Assembly (NCBI GenBank): GCA_012744475.1
Contig: JAAYBV010000080.1
Span: 44,849-108,848, forward strand
Source of the DNA: Phycisphaerae bacterium
GTDB lineage: Bacteria; Planctomycetota; Phycisphaerae; Sedimentisphaerales; Anaerobacaceae
DNA length: 64,000 bases
Direction of reading: 5' to 3'
Shown here one piece after another: positions 52,801 to 61,326 of the stretch. Made by a program: the position numbers and the translations under genes. How positions within the stretch are numbered: the first letter of the stretch is position 1; every line of letters starts with the position of its first letter. The notes beneath the pieces are model-generated. The model saw nothing but the letters and a program-made list of their open reading frames with translations, was not told the origin of the DNA and did not search any database.

Positions 52801-54366
52801 GCCCTCCTCACAGAGACTCCAGAGATGATTCCACATGTCGATGGAACCATCGGTGAAAGAGGTCTGGTAGCCGTCGGTCATGATGACGTCATAGTCCTCG
52901 CTGTCGCCGCCGAAGTAGGACTCGGCGTAGGAGGCTTCCGAGCGTTCCTGGCTCTGGTAGAGGCCCCAGTACTGGCCGTTGAGATAGAGATGGTAGAACC
53001 GGCTGCGGGTGTACGGCCGGCCCATGGCCCCCTGGATGTCCCGGCAGAACACTTCGCGCAGGAACGTGTTCTTGGAGCCGGGGTTGCTCGAATCGAGGCT
53101 CCAGGCGTAGTTCTGCGCGGTGCGGAGGTCGAGGTTGTCGAACTGTGCGACGCCCTCGTCGTCGAAGAGCGGATACTCCAACTTCGAGACGCCGTAATCG
53201 GATCGGAAGAACAGCCGGAACGAGTGCTTCGGATTGCCGCCGCTGCGGCTGAATCCTCCTCGAATGCGCAGCCCCGAGTCGATCTGAAACCCTTCCGCCC
53301 CATCGGGACGCAGCAACTCCACCGATACGGGACGCTCCCATGTACGTCCTTCGCGGCTCGCGTTGACGTAGATGCCGCTCTGCGCGTTGAACAGGTTCGC
53401 CAGATCGGTCACCAGAGAAACCGAGGGAATCGCCAGCAGCGCATCGTCCATCAGGTTCTTGTACTGCGGATCGTTGACCACGTCCGGGTCCATACCATAG
53501 TCGATCACTTGGCCGTTCACGTTGCCGGCAGGCCAATTCGCCGCCGGGCGCTCGTGATTGGGCGACTGCGTGACGACGTCGTCGACGAAGAGATAGGTGT
53601 GCGTCTCGACCGGCGAGGGCAGCCATCCGGACCGCATCGCCGCCGCTCGCAGACACGTGGTCCGGCTGACTCGGATGGGCTCGTGATACCGGATCGCCGT
53701 GGCGCCGACCGATCCGTGTTCGCCGCCGAACGGATCGCTCCCGTCCGTGGTGTAGTAGATCTCGGCCTCTTCGGTGGCACACGTGATGCTCACGTAGGTC
53801 GGCACGTCGTAGAACCCGCGCGTGCGGCCAAACCGCGGTTTGGCGACCGCGCCATCGTAGCTGCGACGGTTCGCCTGGCCGGGCGTCGGGTAGGCCATCG
53901 GCAGCCAGTCGCCCGTTCCATCGGGGAACCGGCCATACGAGACATCGACGGCCTGCCGTTCGAACCGGATGGAATCCAGAAGAGTTGCGCCGTCGGTGTC
54001 GTAGAGCGCAATCTCTTCGCCCGAGGCACTGAGGGAAAAGGATGCGTGAAGGCCGGCATCCGTGACATCGTTGTCGGCCCAGATCAGCAGATACCCCTTT
54101 GCCGCGATCGACGTGCCGTTGCGAATCCGCCAGCGCGTCGGATCGCTCGCATCATCCGTCAGGTACATACCGCCGACGCTCACAGGAACCGCCGCCGGAT
54201 TGTGCAGCTCGATCCAATCGTCGTGCTCGCCCTGCGGGTCTGTGGCCCCCTGTCCGTTTGAGGCCAGAAACTCATTCAGAACGACCGACGATGCGGCCGG
54301 CGCCGAAACCGCCAGCGTCAACACCACCAGCACCGCCATTGCGAAGGATCTGACACTATCCACCAT
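49831..54366 (-). CDS. Giant secreted LTD/CotH-kinase-like protein (paralogue 1)
   Basis: A 1,511-residue exported protein (signal ~1-26). In order: a lamin-tail domain (~27-167, VLNEFLASNGQ, DDWIELHN), a chitobiase-C-like unit (~195-270, YYTTDGSDPFGG), a CotH kinase-like domain (~312-695, with LRIRGGFSRSGG and AYDNEHSLG), a second YTTDGSDP-like unit (~765-785), a jelly-roll module (~800-960), and three more lamin-tail domains from ~1020, ~1180 and ~1332. CotH relatives phosphorylate secreted proteins; lamin-tail domains in bacteria are adhesive or scaffold units. The ATG at 54366 has GGAG five bases upstream. It follows its paralogue by 73 bases on the same transcript. Confidence 0.85.
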   Translation of the reverse strand: MVDSVRSFAMAVLVVLTLAVSAPAASSVVLNEFLASNGQGATDPQGEHDDWIELHNPAAVPVSVGGMYLTDDASDPTRWRIRNGTSIAAKGYLLIWADNDVTDAGLHASFSLSASGEEIALYDTDGATLLDSIRFERQAVDVSYGRFPDGTGDWLPMAYPTPGQANRRSYDGAVAKPRFGRTRGFYDVPTYVSITCATEEAEIYYTTDGSDPFGGEHGSVGATAIRYHEPIRVSRTTCLRAAAMRSGWLPSPVETHTYLFVDDVVTQSPNHERPAANWPAGNVNGQVIDYGMDPDVVNDPQYKNLMDDALLAIPSVSLVTDLANLFNAQSGIYVNASREGRTWERPVSVELLRPDGAEGFQIDSGLRIRGGFSRSGGNPKHSFRLFFRSDYGVSKLEYPLFDDEGVAQFDNLDLRTAQNYAWSLDSSNPGSKNTFLREVFCRDIQGAMGRPYTRSRFYHLYLNGQYWGLYQSQERSEASYAESYFGGDSEDYDVIMTDGYQTSFTDGSIDMWNHLWSLCEEGFATDQQYYAVQGKRPNGADDPTLAVHVDVENLIDYMLGIFFTGNDDAPVTLGGDRANNFFAIRNRRPEARDGWKFFAYDNEHSLGVSRGLNDDRTATVRAGQSRSHFNPQWLHQKLMAHPEYLMRFADHAHRHFFHDGAMTPENAVALCWSRALEIDLAIIAESARWGDQRPDRTNRPYTKADWWAEVNGYLLETYFPARTQIVVNQLRVRGLYPRTDAPEFRVNGVARYGGPIEKTDAVSMSATGEIWHTTDGSDPRVPGTAGGSGIEVPLVAEEAPKRVLVPTGPVADAWRGGSDFDDSGWIAGSGGVGFERSTGYESFFQIDLQDAMYGVNASCYIRIPFEVAEADLSELSGLALRARYDDGFIAYVNGVEACRVMFDGAPAWNSRATDNHSDLDAIEMESFNASQAVAALRPGQNVLAIQGLNSSTTSSDFLISVELVGSKGAVGGTPGGVSTGAVRYSEPVRFDVSTPVKARTLNGTTWSALADVVFAVGPVAESLRISEVMYHPADPDAEYVELTNVGNETVNLNLVKFTRGIEFTFPSVELKPGGHILVVRDLAAFEAAYGAELAVAGQYTGNLDNAGERIDLQDAAGQVIQSFEYRDGWHDITDGQGFSLTVKTSAMSDADALGEKSSWRPSAEVGGSPGFDDTGVIPELGAVVINEILTNPTGGASDWIELHNTTDQAIDVGGWFVSDDADDLIRYEIAAGTVIAGNGYLVLREEETFGNADDPGCRVPFGLSRDGETLYLHSGDRGVLTGYSEQEEFDASEGGVPLGRHRKSTGSFNFVAMSVPTPGAANAEPKVGPIVINEIMYGPTALPEAEYVELLNIGDAPVTLYDGVLGASWRFTDGPAYPPIECSLPSDKPVTLLPGQCLVLIKDLIRFTVAYGYLSEVPTVAWGAGGLSDSGEKIELAKPGRADAGGEPTWIRVDRVAYSDGSHPQEYRDGIDPWPVAAAGKGHSLHRIDPAAYGNDPANWRAAPPSPGLVD

Positions 54367-54438
54367 GTTCGCTCCAAATTCCTGAAGACTACACGTGCCT
54401 CTGTCGGTCGTCTCTTTCACCACTTGGGCAGCCATAGG

Positions 54439-57400
54439 TCACCGGACCCCCGGCGTCGGCGCCGCCGCCTTCCAGTTGATCGGATCGTTCCCATAGGCCA
54501 CCGGATCGATCCGGTGCAGCGAAAAGCCCTGGCCATCGGCCTCCACCGGCCAAGGGTCCACGCCTGCCGGGAAGTCCTCCGGATGCGAACCGTCGCTGTA
54601 GACAACGCGGTCGACGCGAATCCAGCTTGTCGGCGTACCGTTGTCGGCGTCGCCCGGCCGGCTGATCTGGAGCCTGTCGCTTCCGTTGGACAGCCGGCCC
54701 GGACCCCAGGTGAGCACAGGTATATCGTCCGGAACGGTGTAGATCACGCCGAAGCTGAGCCGGTCTTTGACCAGCAGCAGGCATTGTCCCGGCGCCAGGG
54801 TCACAGGCGCGTCGGCGGGCAGCAGCACATCGACAGCCGGGCTGTCGGGGTCGTCTGTGAACCGCCACGGCGCCCCCAGATCTGCGTCGTACAGCGTGAC
54901 CGGCTCGTTGCCGGCGTTGAGCAATTCGATGTACTCGGCCTGATCGGGTGCGGCCGGATTGTACATGATCTCATTGATGACGATCGATAGCACCTTTGGC
55001 GCCGCGTTGGGGGCGCCGGGCGTCGGGGCATCCAGTGCGACGAAGTTGCAGGCGCCGGTGCTCTTGAGGTGGCGTCCCTGAGAAACGCCCGCCTCGGAGG
55101 CATCGAGCTTTTCCTGTGCAACGTAACCGGCCAGTTCGCCGTTCTCGCCGGAATGGAGATACACTGTTTCCCCGTTGCGGCTCAGCGCGAAAGGCACGTG
55201 ACAACCGGGGGCGTCGGCGTTGCCGAAATGCCGGTCTTCGTAGAACACGAGGAATCCACGAGGCGCGACTACGGTACCCGCGGGGATCTCATACTTCATC
55301 AGGCTCCGCGCGGCGTCGGCAGCCGACGGGTCGGGGGCGTCATCGCTGAGGAACCAGCCACCGATGTCGATGGCCTGGTCCGTGGTGTTGTGCAGTTCGA
55401 TCCAGTCCGGCGCGCCGGCATTTGAGTTTGTCAGCGCCTCGTTGATGACCACCGAACCGAGGGGAATCGCCTGGGCCGCATCGTCGTAGCCGGGCGAACC
55501 ACCGGGACGGGCGCTGGGCCGCCAGAGGCTCTTGTCGCCGAGTGACATCGGATCGGCAGAGGACGGGTCTCTCGCGGTCAGCGAGAAGCCCAAACCGTCG
55601 GTGATGTCGAACCAGCCGTCCTCGAAACGGAAATCGCAGATGATCCGGCCGGAGGCGTCCTGCAATTCGATGCGTTCGCCCGCGTTGGCGAGATTGCCCG
55701 AGTATTGACCGGCTACGTCGGCCGAGGCGCCATACTCGGCCTCAAACGCGGCGAGGTCTCGGACCACCACCACGTGGCCGCCGGGCGCCAGTTCGATGCT
55801 GGGGAATGTGAAACCGATGCCGTTGGTGAAACGCACGAGATTCAGGTTGATCGTCTCATTGCCGACGTTGGTCAGCTCGACATACTCGGCATTCGGATCG
55901 GCCGGATGGTACATGATCTCGCTGATCCGCAGATTCTCCGCGACCGGCCCGACCGCAAAGACCACGTCGGCCAGCGCACTCCAGGTGATGCCGCTGAGCA
56001 GCCGGGCCTTGATCTGCGTGCTTTGTTTGAGAGTCACCGCATCGGTATAGCGAACGGCGGTCGCGGACACGCCGGCTTCCGATCCCCCGGCCCCGCCTTT
56101 GCCGGCGACCAACTCCACCGAGATCAGGAAGTCCGAGCTGGTCGAGCCGGCGTTGAGTCCCTGGATGGCCAGGATATTGGCGCCCGGACGAAGGGCCGCA
56201 ACGGCCCCCGAGATGTTGAACGTCTCGAACTCGATGGCATCGAGGTCCGAGTGGTTGTCGGTGGCGCCGGAGTTCCAGGCGGGCTGCCCTTCGAACATCA
56301 CGCGAAAGACCTCCACGCCGTTGAGATAGGCGATGAAACCATCGTCGTATCGCGCTTTGAGCGTGAGCGAAGTCAGCTCCGCATGCTCTTCGGGCTCCAC
56401 GTGGAAGGGAATTCGGATGTAGCATGTCGCGTTGCGGCCGTACATGGCGTTCTGCACGTCGATGTTAATGAACGGCTCATACCCGGTGGTCCGCTCGAAG
56501 CCGACGCCGCCGATGCCACTCATCCAGCCGGAATCGTCGAACTCCGCTCCCCCGCGCCATGCGTCATCGATCGGGCCCGTGGGCACCATCACGCGCTTCG
56601 GCGCATCCTCCGGCACCAACGTCTGCAAATCGCTCGGCCCGCCCCCTGTACCGGCCACGCGCGGGTCGCTGCCGTCGGTGGTGTACCAGATGTCTCCCGC
56701 GTTGGCAGTCATAGTCAGCACAGCGCTGCTGTCAACCTGCCCGCCGTGCTGGAACCGGTCGTCGATGTGAAACTGCGGCGGCGAAATCGAGGGATAGAAA
56801 CCCGCCTGCCGGAGCTGGTTCATCACGATGTCCGTGCGTACGGAGAAGTACTCGTTGACCAGGCGATCCCGCTCGCCGACCCATTCGACATCGCGCGTGT
56901 ACGGACGCGACCTTTTGCTGTCGCCCCACCGCGCAGACTCGCCGACGATGGCGCGGTCAATCTCGTTGGCGCGGGTCATGTAGCGATCGATCGCGGCGCC
57001 CGGCGTGAGGGCCCCGTCGTTGAAGAACCGCTTGTAGATGTGGTCGGCCATCTGGACGCGGAAGTCCTCGTTGGCCATGAGGCGGTCCACCAGATAGTGC
57101 GGATTGGACTGGCCGACGATGTTGACGCGATTGACCGTGGGCGATTCGAGGCTCCACTCGACGTCCCATGGCACGAACAGGAACGGACCGGCAGGCTCGC
57201 GGCGACGCACGGCGTAGAAGTTGCGGGGCACCCGGTCGTTGCACAGCAACACCGGCGCATCGCGGCTGCCCGCGTAATAGATCATCAGCATGTAGTCAAT
57301 CATCGCGGAGATGTCCACATACTGCTGGATCTCATGGTAGGCCGCGGTCGTGCCCAGGTCGCCACCGGCCAGGCGAAACAGGGTGTTCCACGCATCGAGG

Positions 57401-58905
57401 TCTCCCGTCTTGACCTCCATGCTGCCGTCGGCGTAGAGCACGTCGTAGTCTTCCTTCTGGCCGCCCAGGTGTTGGGCGTAGAACCCGTCGTCAGGCCGTT
57501 CGACGAAGATGAACATCCCCCAGTAGAGCCCGTCGACGTAGGCGTGCACCCCCCGGCTGTGCGGCGCCAATCCGCCCATGTCGCGGACCGTGTCGCGGCA
57601 GAACTGGTCGCGCAGATAGTCCGCATGGTCGGTCCCCAGGCCGCTACAGGCGGTGCTGTCGCCGAACCACGAGTAATTCCAGATCGACCGAAGGATCAGC
57701 GACTCAAAGCCCTCGACGTCGGTGTCGGGGAAGAGGGGGTAATCCAGTTGCGACGGACCGTATTCGTTCTTGAACAACATACGAAGCGAGTGCTTGGCCA
57801 CGCTTGTGCTCCGGCCGTACTGGCTGCCGTGAACGCGCAAGCCGACGTTGACCTGAAAATCCTCCCCTTCAACCGGATCGATCCATTCGATCGAAGCAGG
57901 TCTCTCCCAGTCGACACCATGCCCCGACAAGTGCGAGTAGATGCCGCGCTGGCCAAAGAAGTCGTCCTTGCTGATCACCACGCTCACGGAGGGAACGCTC
58001 TGGAGATCGTCCTTGATCGTCGACGCGTACGCCGGGTCCTTGACTACCTTCGGATCCATCTCGTAGTCGACGCGGGTCGAACCCCACGTCGTGGGGAAGC
58101 CCGGCGGGTACGGCGGCTGATTGACGACATCGTCGAGAAAGATGTAGCTGCACGTCACGACCTCAGACGGTCTCCATCCCTCCTTGAACGCCATGACGCG
58201 AAGACACGTGGTCCGCAGGACGAGGACAGGCTCGGTGTAGACACTGCCGCTCGGAACGTCGCGCACCTGCGAGAAAGGCTCGCTGCCGTCACGAGTGTAG
58301 TAGACCACCGCGCCGGGTGTATCGCAGGTGATCGTCACCTCGAACGGCGCGCTGTAGAACCCTCGCTCATGAGAGACCCTGGGCGTGGAGACGAAGCCTT
58401 CATAGACTACCACGTTCGGCAGTCCCGGCGTCGGATACCCCATCAGGCGGAAATCCCCCGCGCCGTCAGGGTAGCGGCCGAACGATATGTCGGCCGTCTG
58501 CGGACCGCAGGAGACATAGTCGAGCTGTGTGCGGCCGTCGGTGCCGAACAGCGCGATTTCATCGCCGGAGGCGCTGAGCCGAAAGCCGGCGTGAAGCCCT
58601 GCGTCCCCTGCGTCGCCGTCGGCCCAGATCAGAAGGTAGCCCTTCGGGGCGATGGTCGTGCCCGAGGGGATCCGCCAGCGCACAGGGTCCTCGACGTCAT
58701 CCGTGAGATACATCCCACCGACATCGGCCGTCACATCGGAGGTGTTGTGCAGCTCGATCCAGTCGTCGTACTGGCCTTGCGGGTCCTTGGCGCCCCGGCT
58801 GTTGGAGGCCAGCAATTCGTTGATAACGATCGAGGATTGGGCCTGCATCGCGCCGGCCGGTGCTAGCACCAGCGCCAGCACAAGCGGCTTCAGGTAGCCG
58901 ATCAT
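54439..58905 (-). CDS. Giant secreted LTD/CotH-kinase-like protein (paralogue 2)
   Basis: A 1,488-residue exported protein (signal ~1-22, ending MQA) with the same domain order as its downstream paralogue: lamin-tail (~24-165), chitobiase-C-like (~200, YYTRDGSEPFS), CotH-like (~305-690, with PRNFYAVRRRE and the metal-binding PWDVEWSLES), YTTDGSDPR unit (~742), jelly-roll (~770-930) and lamin-tail domains from ~995, ~1155 and ~1308. The C-terminal halves of the pair are nearly identical, the CotH regions much less so. ATG at 58905 begins the signal peptide. It is first in the operon, behind the promoter at 59,161. Confidence 0.85.
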   Translation of the reverse strand: MIGYLKPLVLALVLAPAGAMQAQSSIVINELLASNSRGAKDPQGQYDDWIELHNTSDVTADVGGMYLTDDVEDPVRWRIPSGTTIAPKGYLLIWADGDAGDAGLHAGFRLSASGDEIALFGTDGRTQLDYVSCGPQTADISFGRYPDGAGDFRLMGYPTPGLPNVVVYEGFVSTPRVSHERGFYSAPFEVTITCDTPGAVVYYTRDGSEPFSQVRDVPSGSVYTEPVLVLRTTCLRVMAFKEGWRPSEVVTCSYIFLDDVVNQPPYPPGFPTTWGSTRVDYEMDPKVVKDPAYASTIKDDLQSVPSVSVVISKDDFFGQRGIYSHLSGHGVDWERPASIEWIDPVEGEDFQVNVGLRVHGSQYGRSTSVAKHSLRMLFKNEYGPSQLDYPLFPDTDVEGFESLILRSIWNYSWFGDSTACSGLGTDHADYLRDQFCRDTVRDMGGLAPHSRGVHAYVDGLYWGMFIFVERPDDGFYAQHLGGQKEDYDVLYADGSMEVKTGDLDAWNTLFRLAGGDLGTTAAYHEIQQYVDISAMIDYMLMIYYAGSRDAPVLLCNDRVPRNFYAVRRREPAGPFLFVPWDVEWSLESPTVNRVNIVGQSNPHYLVDRLMANEDFRVQMADHIYKRFFNDGALTPGAAIDRYMTRANEIDRAIVGESARWGDSKRSRPYTRDVEWVGERDRLVNEYFSVRTDIVMNQLRQAGFYPSISPPQFHIDDRFQHGGQVDSSAVLTMTANAGDIWYTTDGSDPRVAGTGGGPSDLQTLVPEDAPKRVMVPTGPIDDAWRGGAEFDDSGWMSGIGGVGFERTTGYEPFINIDVQNAMYGRNATCYIRIPFHVEPEEHAELTSLTLKARYDDGFIAYLNGVEVFRVMFEGQPAWNSGATDNHSDLDAIEFETFNISGAVAALRPGANILAIQGLNAGSTSSDFLISVELVAGKGGAGGSEAGVSATAVRYTDAVTLKQSTQIKARLLSGITWSALADVVFAVGPVAENLRISEIMYHPADPNAEYVELTNVGNETINLNLVRFTNGIGFTFPSIELAPGGHVVVVRDLAAFEAEYGASADVAGQYSGNLANAGERIELQDASGRIICDFRFEDGWFDITDGLGFSLTARDPSSADPMSLGDKSLWRPSARPGGSPGYDDAAQAIPLGSVVINEALTNSNAGAPDWIELHNTTDQAIDIGGWFLSDDAPDPSAADAARSLMKYEIPAGTVVAPRGFLVFYEDRHFGNADAPGCHVPFALSRNGETVYLHSGENGELAGYVAQEKLDASEAGVSQGRHLKSTGACNFVALDAPTPGAPNAAPKVLSIVINEIMYNPAAPDQAEYIELLNAGNEPVTLYDADLGAPWRFTDDPDSPAVDVLLPADAPVTLAPGQCLLLVKDRLSFGVIYTVPDDIPVLTWGPGRLSNGSDRLQISRPGDADNGTPTSWIRVDRVVYSDGSHPEDFPAGVDPWPVEADGQGFSLHRIDPVAYGNDPINWKAAAPTPGVR

Positions 58906-59160
58906 ATCGCCTTCCGCCTTTGAATGTGCACTCTTCACTACCCGCGAACGCCCCGCTGCCCGACCTTTGCGGGCTGGTTCGTTCGCACCGTTTCGGCCCC
59001 TCCAGGGAACGGCGGCATCGCTTGGCCAAGCCTCTGACCGTCCGTCCAAGGCCACCTTCCGGCTTGCCAGAAGATTGCCCGGGAACACTGACCCGCCCGC
59101 CGGAGCACGCCAAGCCCCCCACCCCTCCGCCGGCCTGCAATAGGCAAGTGCTCTAATAGC

Positions 59161-59190
59161 ATTTTAACACATCCCCAGCACTCAAGTCAA
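59161..59190 (-). promoter_or_regulatory. Promoter of the LTD/CotH operon
   Basis: On the minus strand TTGACT (59190-59185) and TAAAAT (59166-59161) are 18 bases apart. The leader to the ATG at 58905 is ~245 bases, about as long as that of pseudopilin 2. No gene was seen in the leader. Confidence 0.75.
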
Positions 59191-59355
59191 TGTGCCATAC
59201 CTCTCTGCTGGAAAAGCCTTTACCGCCGGCCAGCTCAGGGAGACTGATGGCGGCCCACTCGAAACCAGTCGGAGCAGGCGTGACATCATTTCAGCGTCTT
59301 TCTTAAGTCTCCCCTGGGGCACGAGAGCCGGCGGGCAAGCTGCAGGATAAATAGC

Positions 59356-59384
59356 TTGCGAACCTATCTTCCGAGCCTGATAAT
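59356..59384 (+). promoter_or_regulatory. Promoter of the resB-ccsA run
   Basis: TTGCGA (59356-59361) and GATAAT (59379-59384) are 17 bases apart, just before an AAGGAGAG and the ATG at 59410. It is back-to-back with the LTD/CotH promoter. Confidence 0.65.
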
Positions 59385-59409
59385 ACTTATCGTAATCCAA
59401 GGAGAGCAC

Positions 59410-60474
59410 ATGGTTCGATTGAAGCGGTCCATCTTGTGGGCCTGCCTGATAGCGATTGCAGTGCTGGCGGTCTTGTCGGTCTACGGCGCCTTCCTGGGAG
59501 CCGACCGGGCACAGGCCTTCTTCAACAGCGTGCCCGTCGTGATCTACTGGGGGGCGTTCGGCGTCCTGCTGGCCGCAGGCATCGCCGTCTTGCGCAGGCT
59601 CTCGTGGGTTCCGTCGCTGCTGCTGATGCATCTGGGCTGCATCCTCATTCTGGCCGGCGGGATGTGGGGCTCGCCGCTGGGACAGGACCTCCAGAAGCGG
59701 TTCTTCGGGACCGAGAGGATCCGCAAGGGCCAGATGCCGGTCCTCGAAGGCACGGCGGAGAACCGGGTGATGGTCGCCGACAGCAACGATACGCAGGAAT
59801 TGCCCTTTTCGATCCGGCTGCGCGATTTTCGCATCGAGTACTACGAACCGGGCGACCTGTACATTCAGAGCCGCAACGGCAGACGCTGGAAGCTGCCCGC
59901 CGAAGCGGGCCGGACCCAGGCGCTCGGCGAGAACCTCGGCACGGTGACGATCCAGCGGGCGTTCCGGAACTTCAAGATGGACGTCTCCGGCGACGAGCGG
60001 ATCGCCTACGATGCACCAGGAGGACTGAATCCGGCCCTGGAGGTGATGATACAGAAGCCGGATGGAACGACCGCAAGGCGGTACGTGTTCCTCCACCGGG
60101 CCGGACACGGCAACCCCAACGATCCGCTGGTCATGAGCTACGAGCAGAGTCCCCGCGACTATGTCAGCGAGCTCGAGGTGGTTCGGGACAACCAAGTCGT
60201 CGCGAGCAAGGACATCGAGGTCAATCACCCGCTGCACCATGGCGGGTACCATTTCTACCAGCATTCGTACGGACAGAACCAGATGGGCGAGTACACCATC
60301 CTGATGGTGGTCTCGGACGCCGGGCTCAACATCGTCTACACCGGCTACGCCATGCTCATCGTGGGCGTATTCTGGCACTTCTGGGGCCGGCGCCTCTGGC
60401 CCACACTGAGGAGCCGGCAAGCCGCCTGCGCGCCCGTCGGCGTGTCGGGCGAGGTACCGAACGGAACGGGGTGA
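59410..60474 (+). CDS. resB: ResB-like cytochrome c biogenesis protein
   Basis: ResB/Ccs1 works with CcsA to deliver and ligate heme to c-type cytochromes on the outer face of the inner membrane. The 354-residue protein has three N-terminal membrane helices (~8-105, including LLLMHLGCILILAGGMWGSP with a His), a long periplasmic domain with FRIEYYEPGDLYIQ, DVSGDERIAYDAP and VNHPLHHGGYHFYQHSYG (His-rich, a ResB hallmark), and a final helix. AAGGAGAG precedes the ATG at 59410. ccsA follows after 11 bases. Confidence 0.85.
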   Translation: MVRLKRSILWACLIAIAVLAVLSVYGAFLGADRAQAFFNSVPVVIYWGAFGVLLAAGIAVLRRLSWVPSLLLMHLGCILILAGGMWGSPLGQDLQKRFFGTERIRKGQMPVLEGTAENRVMVADSNDTQELPFSIRLRDFRIEYYEPGDLYIQSRNGRRWKLPAEAGRTQALGENLGTVTIQRAFRNFKMDVSGDERIAYDAPGGLNPALEVMIQKPDGTTARRYVFLHRAGHGNPNDPLVMSYEQSPRDYVSELEVVRDNQVVASKDIEVNHPLHHGGYHFYQHSYGQNQMGEYTILMVVSDAGLNIVYTGYAMLIVGVFWHFWGRRLWPTLRSRQAACAPVGVSGEVPNGTG

Positions 60475-60485
60475 CAGGGACGCGG

Positions 60486-61283
60486 ATGGCGATCAAATAC
60501 ACATTTCAGGGACTGCTGATCTACATGGCGATGGCCGCCTTCCTGTCAGCGTTCCTCGCCACGGTGGCAGGACGCAGGAAGGCCGGGCAATGGCTCTTCA
60601 TGGCTGGCTTCTGCGCCAGCCTCCTGGCGTACGTCTACCGCTGGATCGACGTCCGGCACGTCCCTCTGCAAAACCTCTTTGAGGTATTCCTCTGCCTGGG
60701 GATGGTCTGCTATCCGATCTCGGTGGTCGGGCGCAGAGTCCTGCGAATCGGCGGGCAGTGGGCGGATATGCTGATTGCGGCGATCGTGTTGTTTCCCGCC
60801 GGCTTCAAATTCCACGCGGAGCCGCAACACCTGCCTCCGGCCCTGCAAAGCTGGCTGTTCGTTCCGCATGTGGGGGTCTACACGCTCAGTTACATCTTCA
60901 TGGCCATGGCCGCTTTTCGGGCAGCCGTCCACCTTTGCACCGCCAAGCGAGCTGCTGTCGTGGACGCGATTCTGCCGCCCGAGCAGGCGACATACACGCT
61001 GATCGCCATCGGTTTTCCCCTGCTGACGCTGGGCTTGATCCTGGGCAGCATCTGGGGCAAACGGGCCTGGGGCGACTACTGGGGCTGGGACCCGAAGGAG
61101 CTTTGGTCGCTGGCCTCCTGGCTGGTCTACGTGGGATACTTCCACTGGCGTCACATGTTCGGCACACAATACGCGAGGATCAACAGTCTTTGGGCGATTG
61201 CGGGTATGGCCGCCATCGTCATCACGTTGCTCTGGGTCAACCTCTCGAGGTTGTTCCCAGGGGTGCACAGTTACGCGACATGA
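60486..61283 (+). CDS. ccsA: Cytochrome c biogenesis protein CcsA
   Basis: CcsA (ResC-type heme handler) exports and presents heme for cytochrome c assembly. The 265-residue multi-pass protein carries the tryptophan-rich WWD signature RAWGDYWGWDPKELWSLASW between helices, flanking histidines (FVPHVGVY; YFHWRHMF) and a conserved NLFEVFL near residue 64. It is translated 11 bases after the resB stop and shares its promoter. With ResB it makes a complete system II core in two genes. Confidence 0.92.
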   Translation: MAIKYTFQGLLIYMAMAAFLSAFLATVAGRRKAGQWLFMAGFCASLLAYVYRWIDVRHVPLQNLFEVFLCLGMVCYPISVVGRRVLRIGGQWADMLIAAIVLFPAGFKFHAEPQHLPPALQSWLFVPHVGVYTLSYIFMAMAAFRAAVHLCTAKRAAVVDAILPPEQATYTLIAIGFPLLTLGLILGSIWGKRAWGDYWGWDPKELWSLASWLVYVGYFHWRHMFGTQYARINSLWAIAGMAAIVITLLWVNLSRLFPGVHSYAT

Positions 61284-61326
61284 GGGCGCCTCATCGCGGA
61301 GGCGCACGTTTTGGAGGGTTCGAGAA

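Noticed and set aside
49795..54261. Two long plus-strand frames over the first LTD/CotH gene (49795-51303 and 52555-54261)
   Set aside because: Both lack starts, ribosome-binding sites and domains, and mirror a well-supported gene.
55705..58866. A 1,053-codon open frame on the plus strand antisense to the LTD/CotH gene
   Set aside because: It is a shadow of GC-rich coding on the other strand: Arg/His/Val-rich, without domains, ribosome-binding site or signal, while the minus strand reads as clear LTD and CotH domains.
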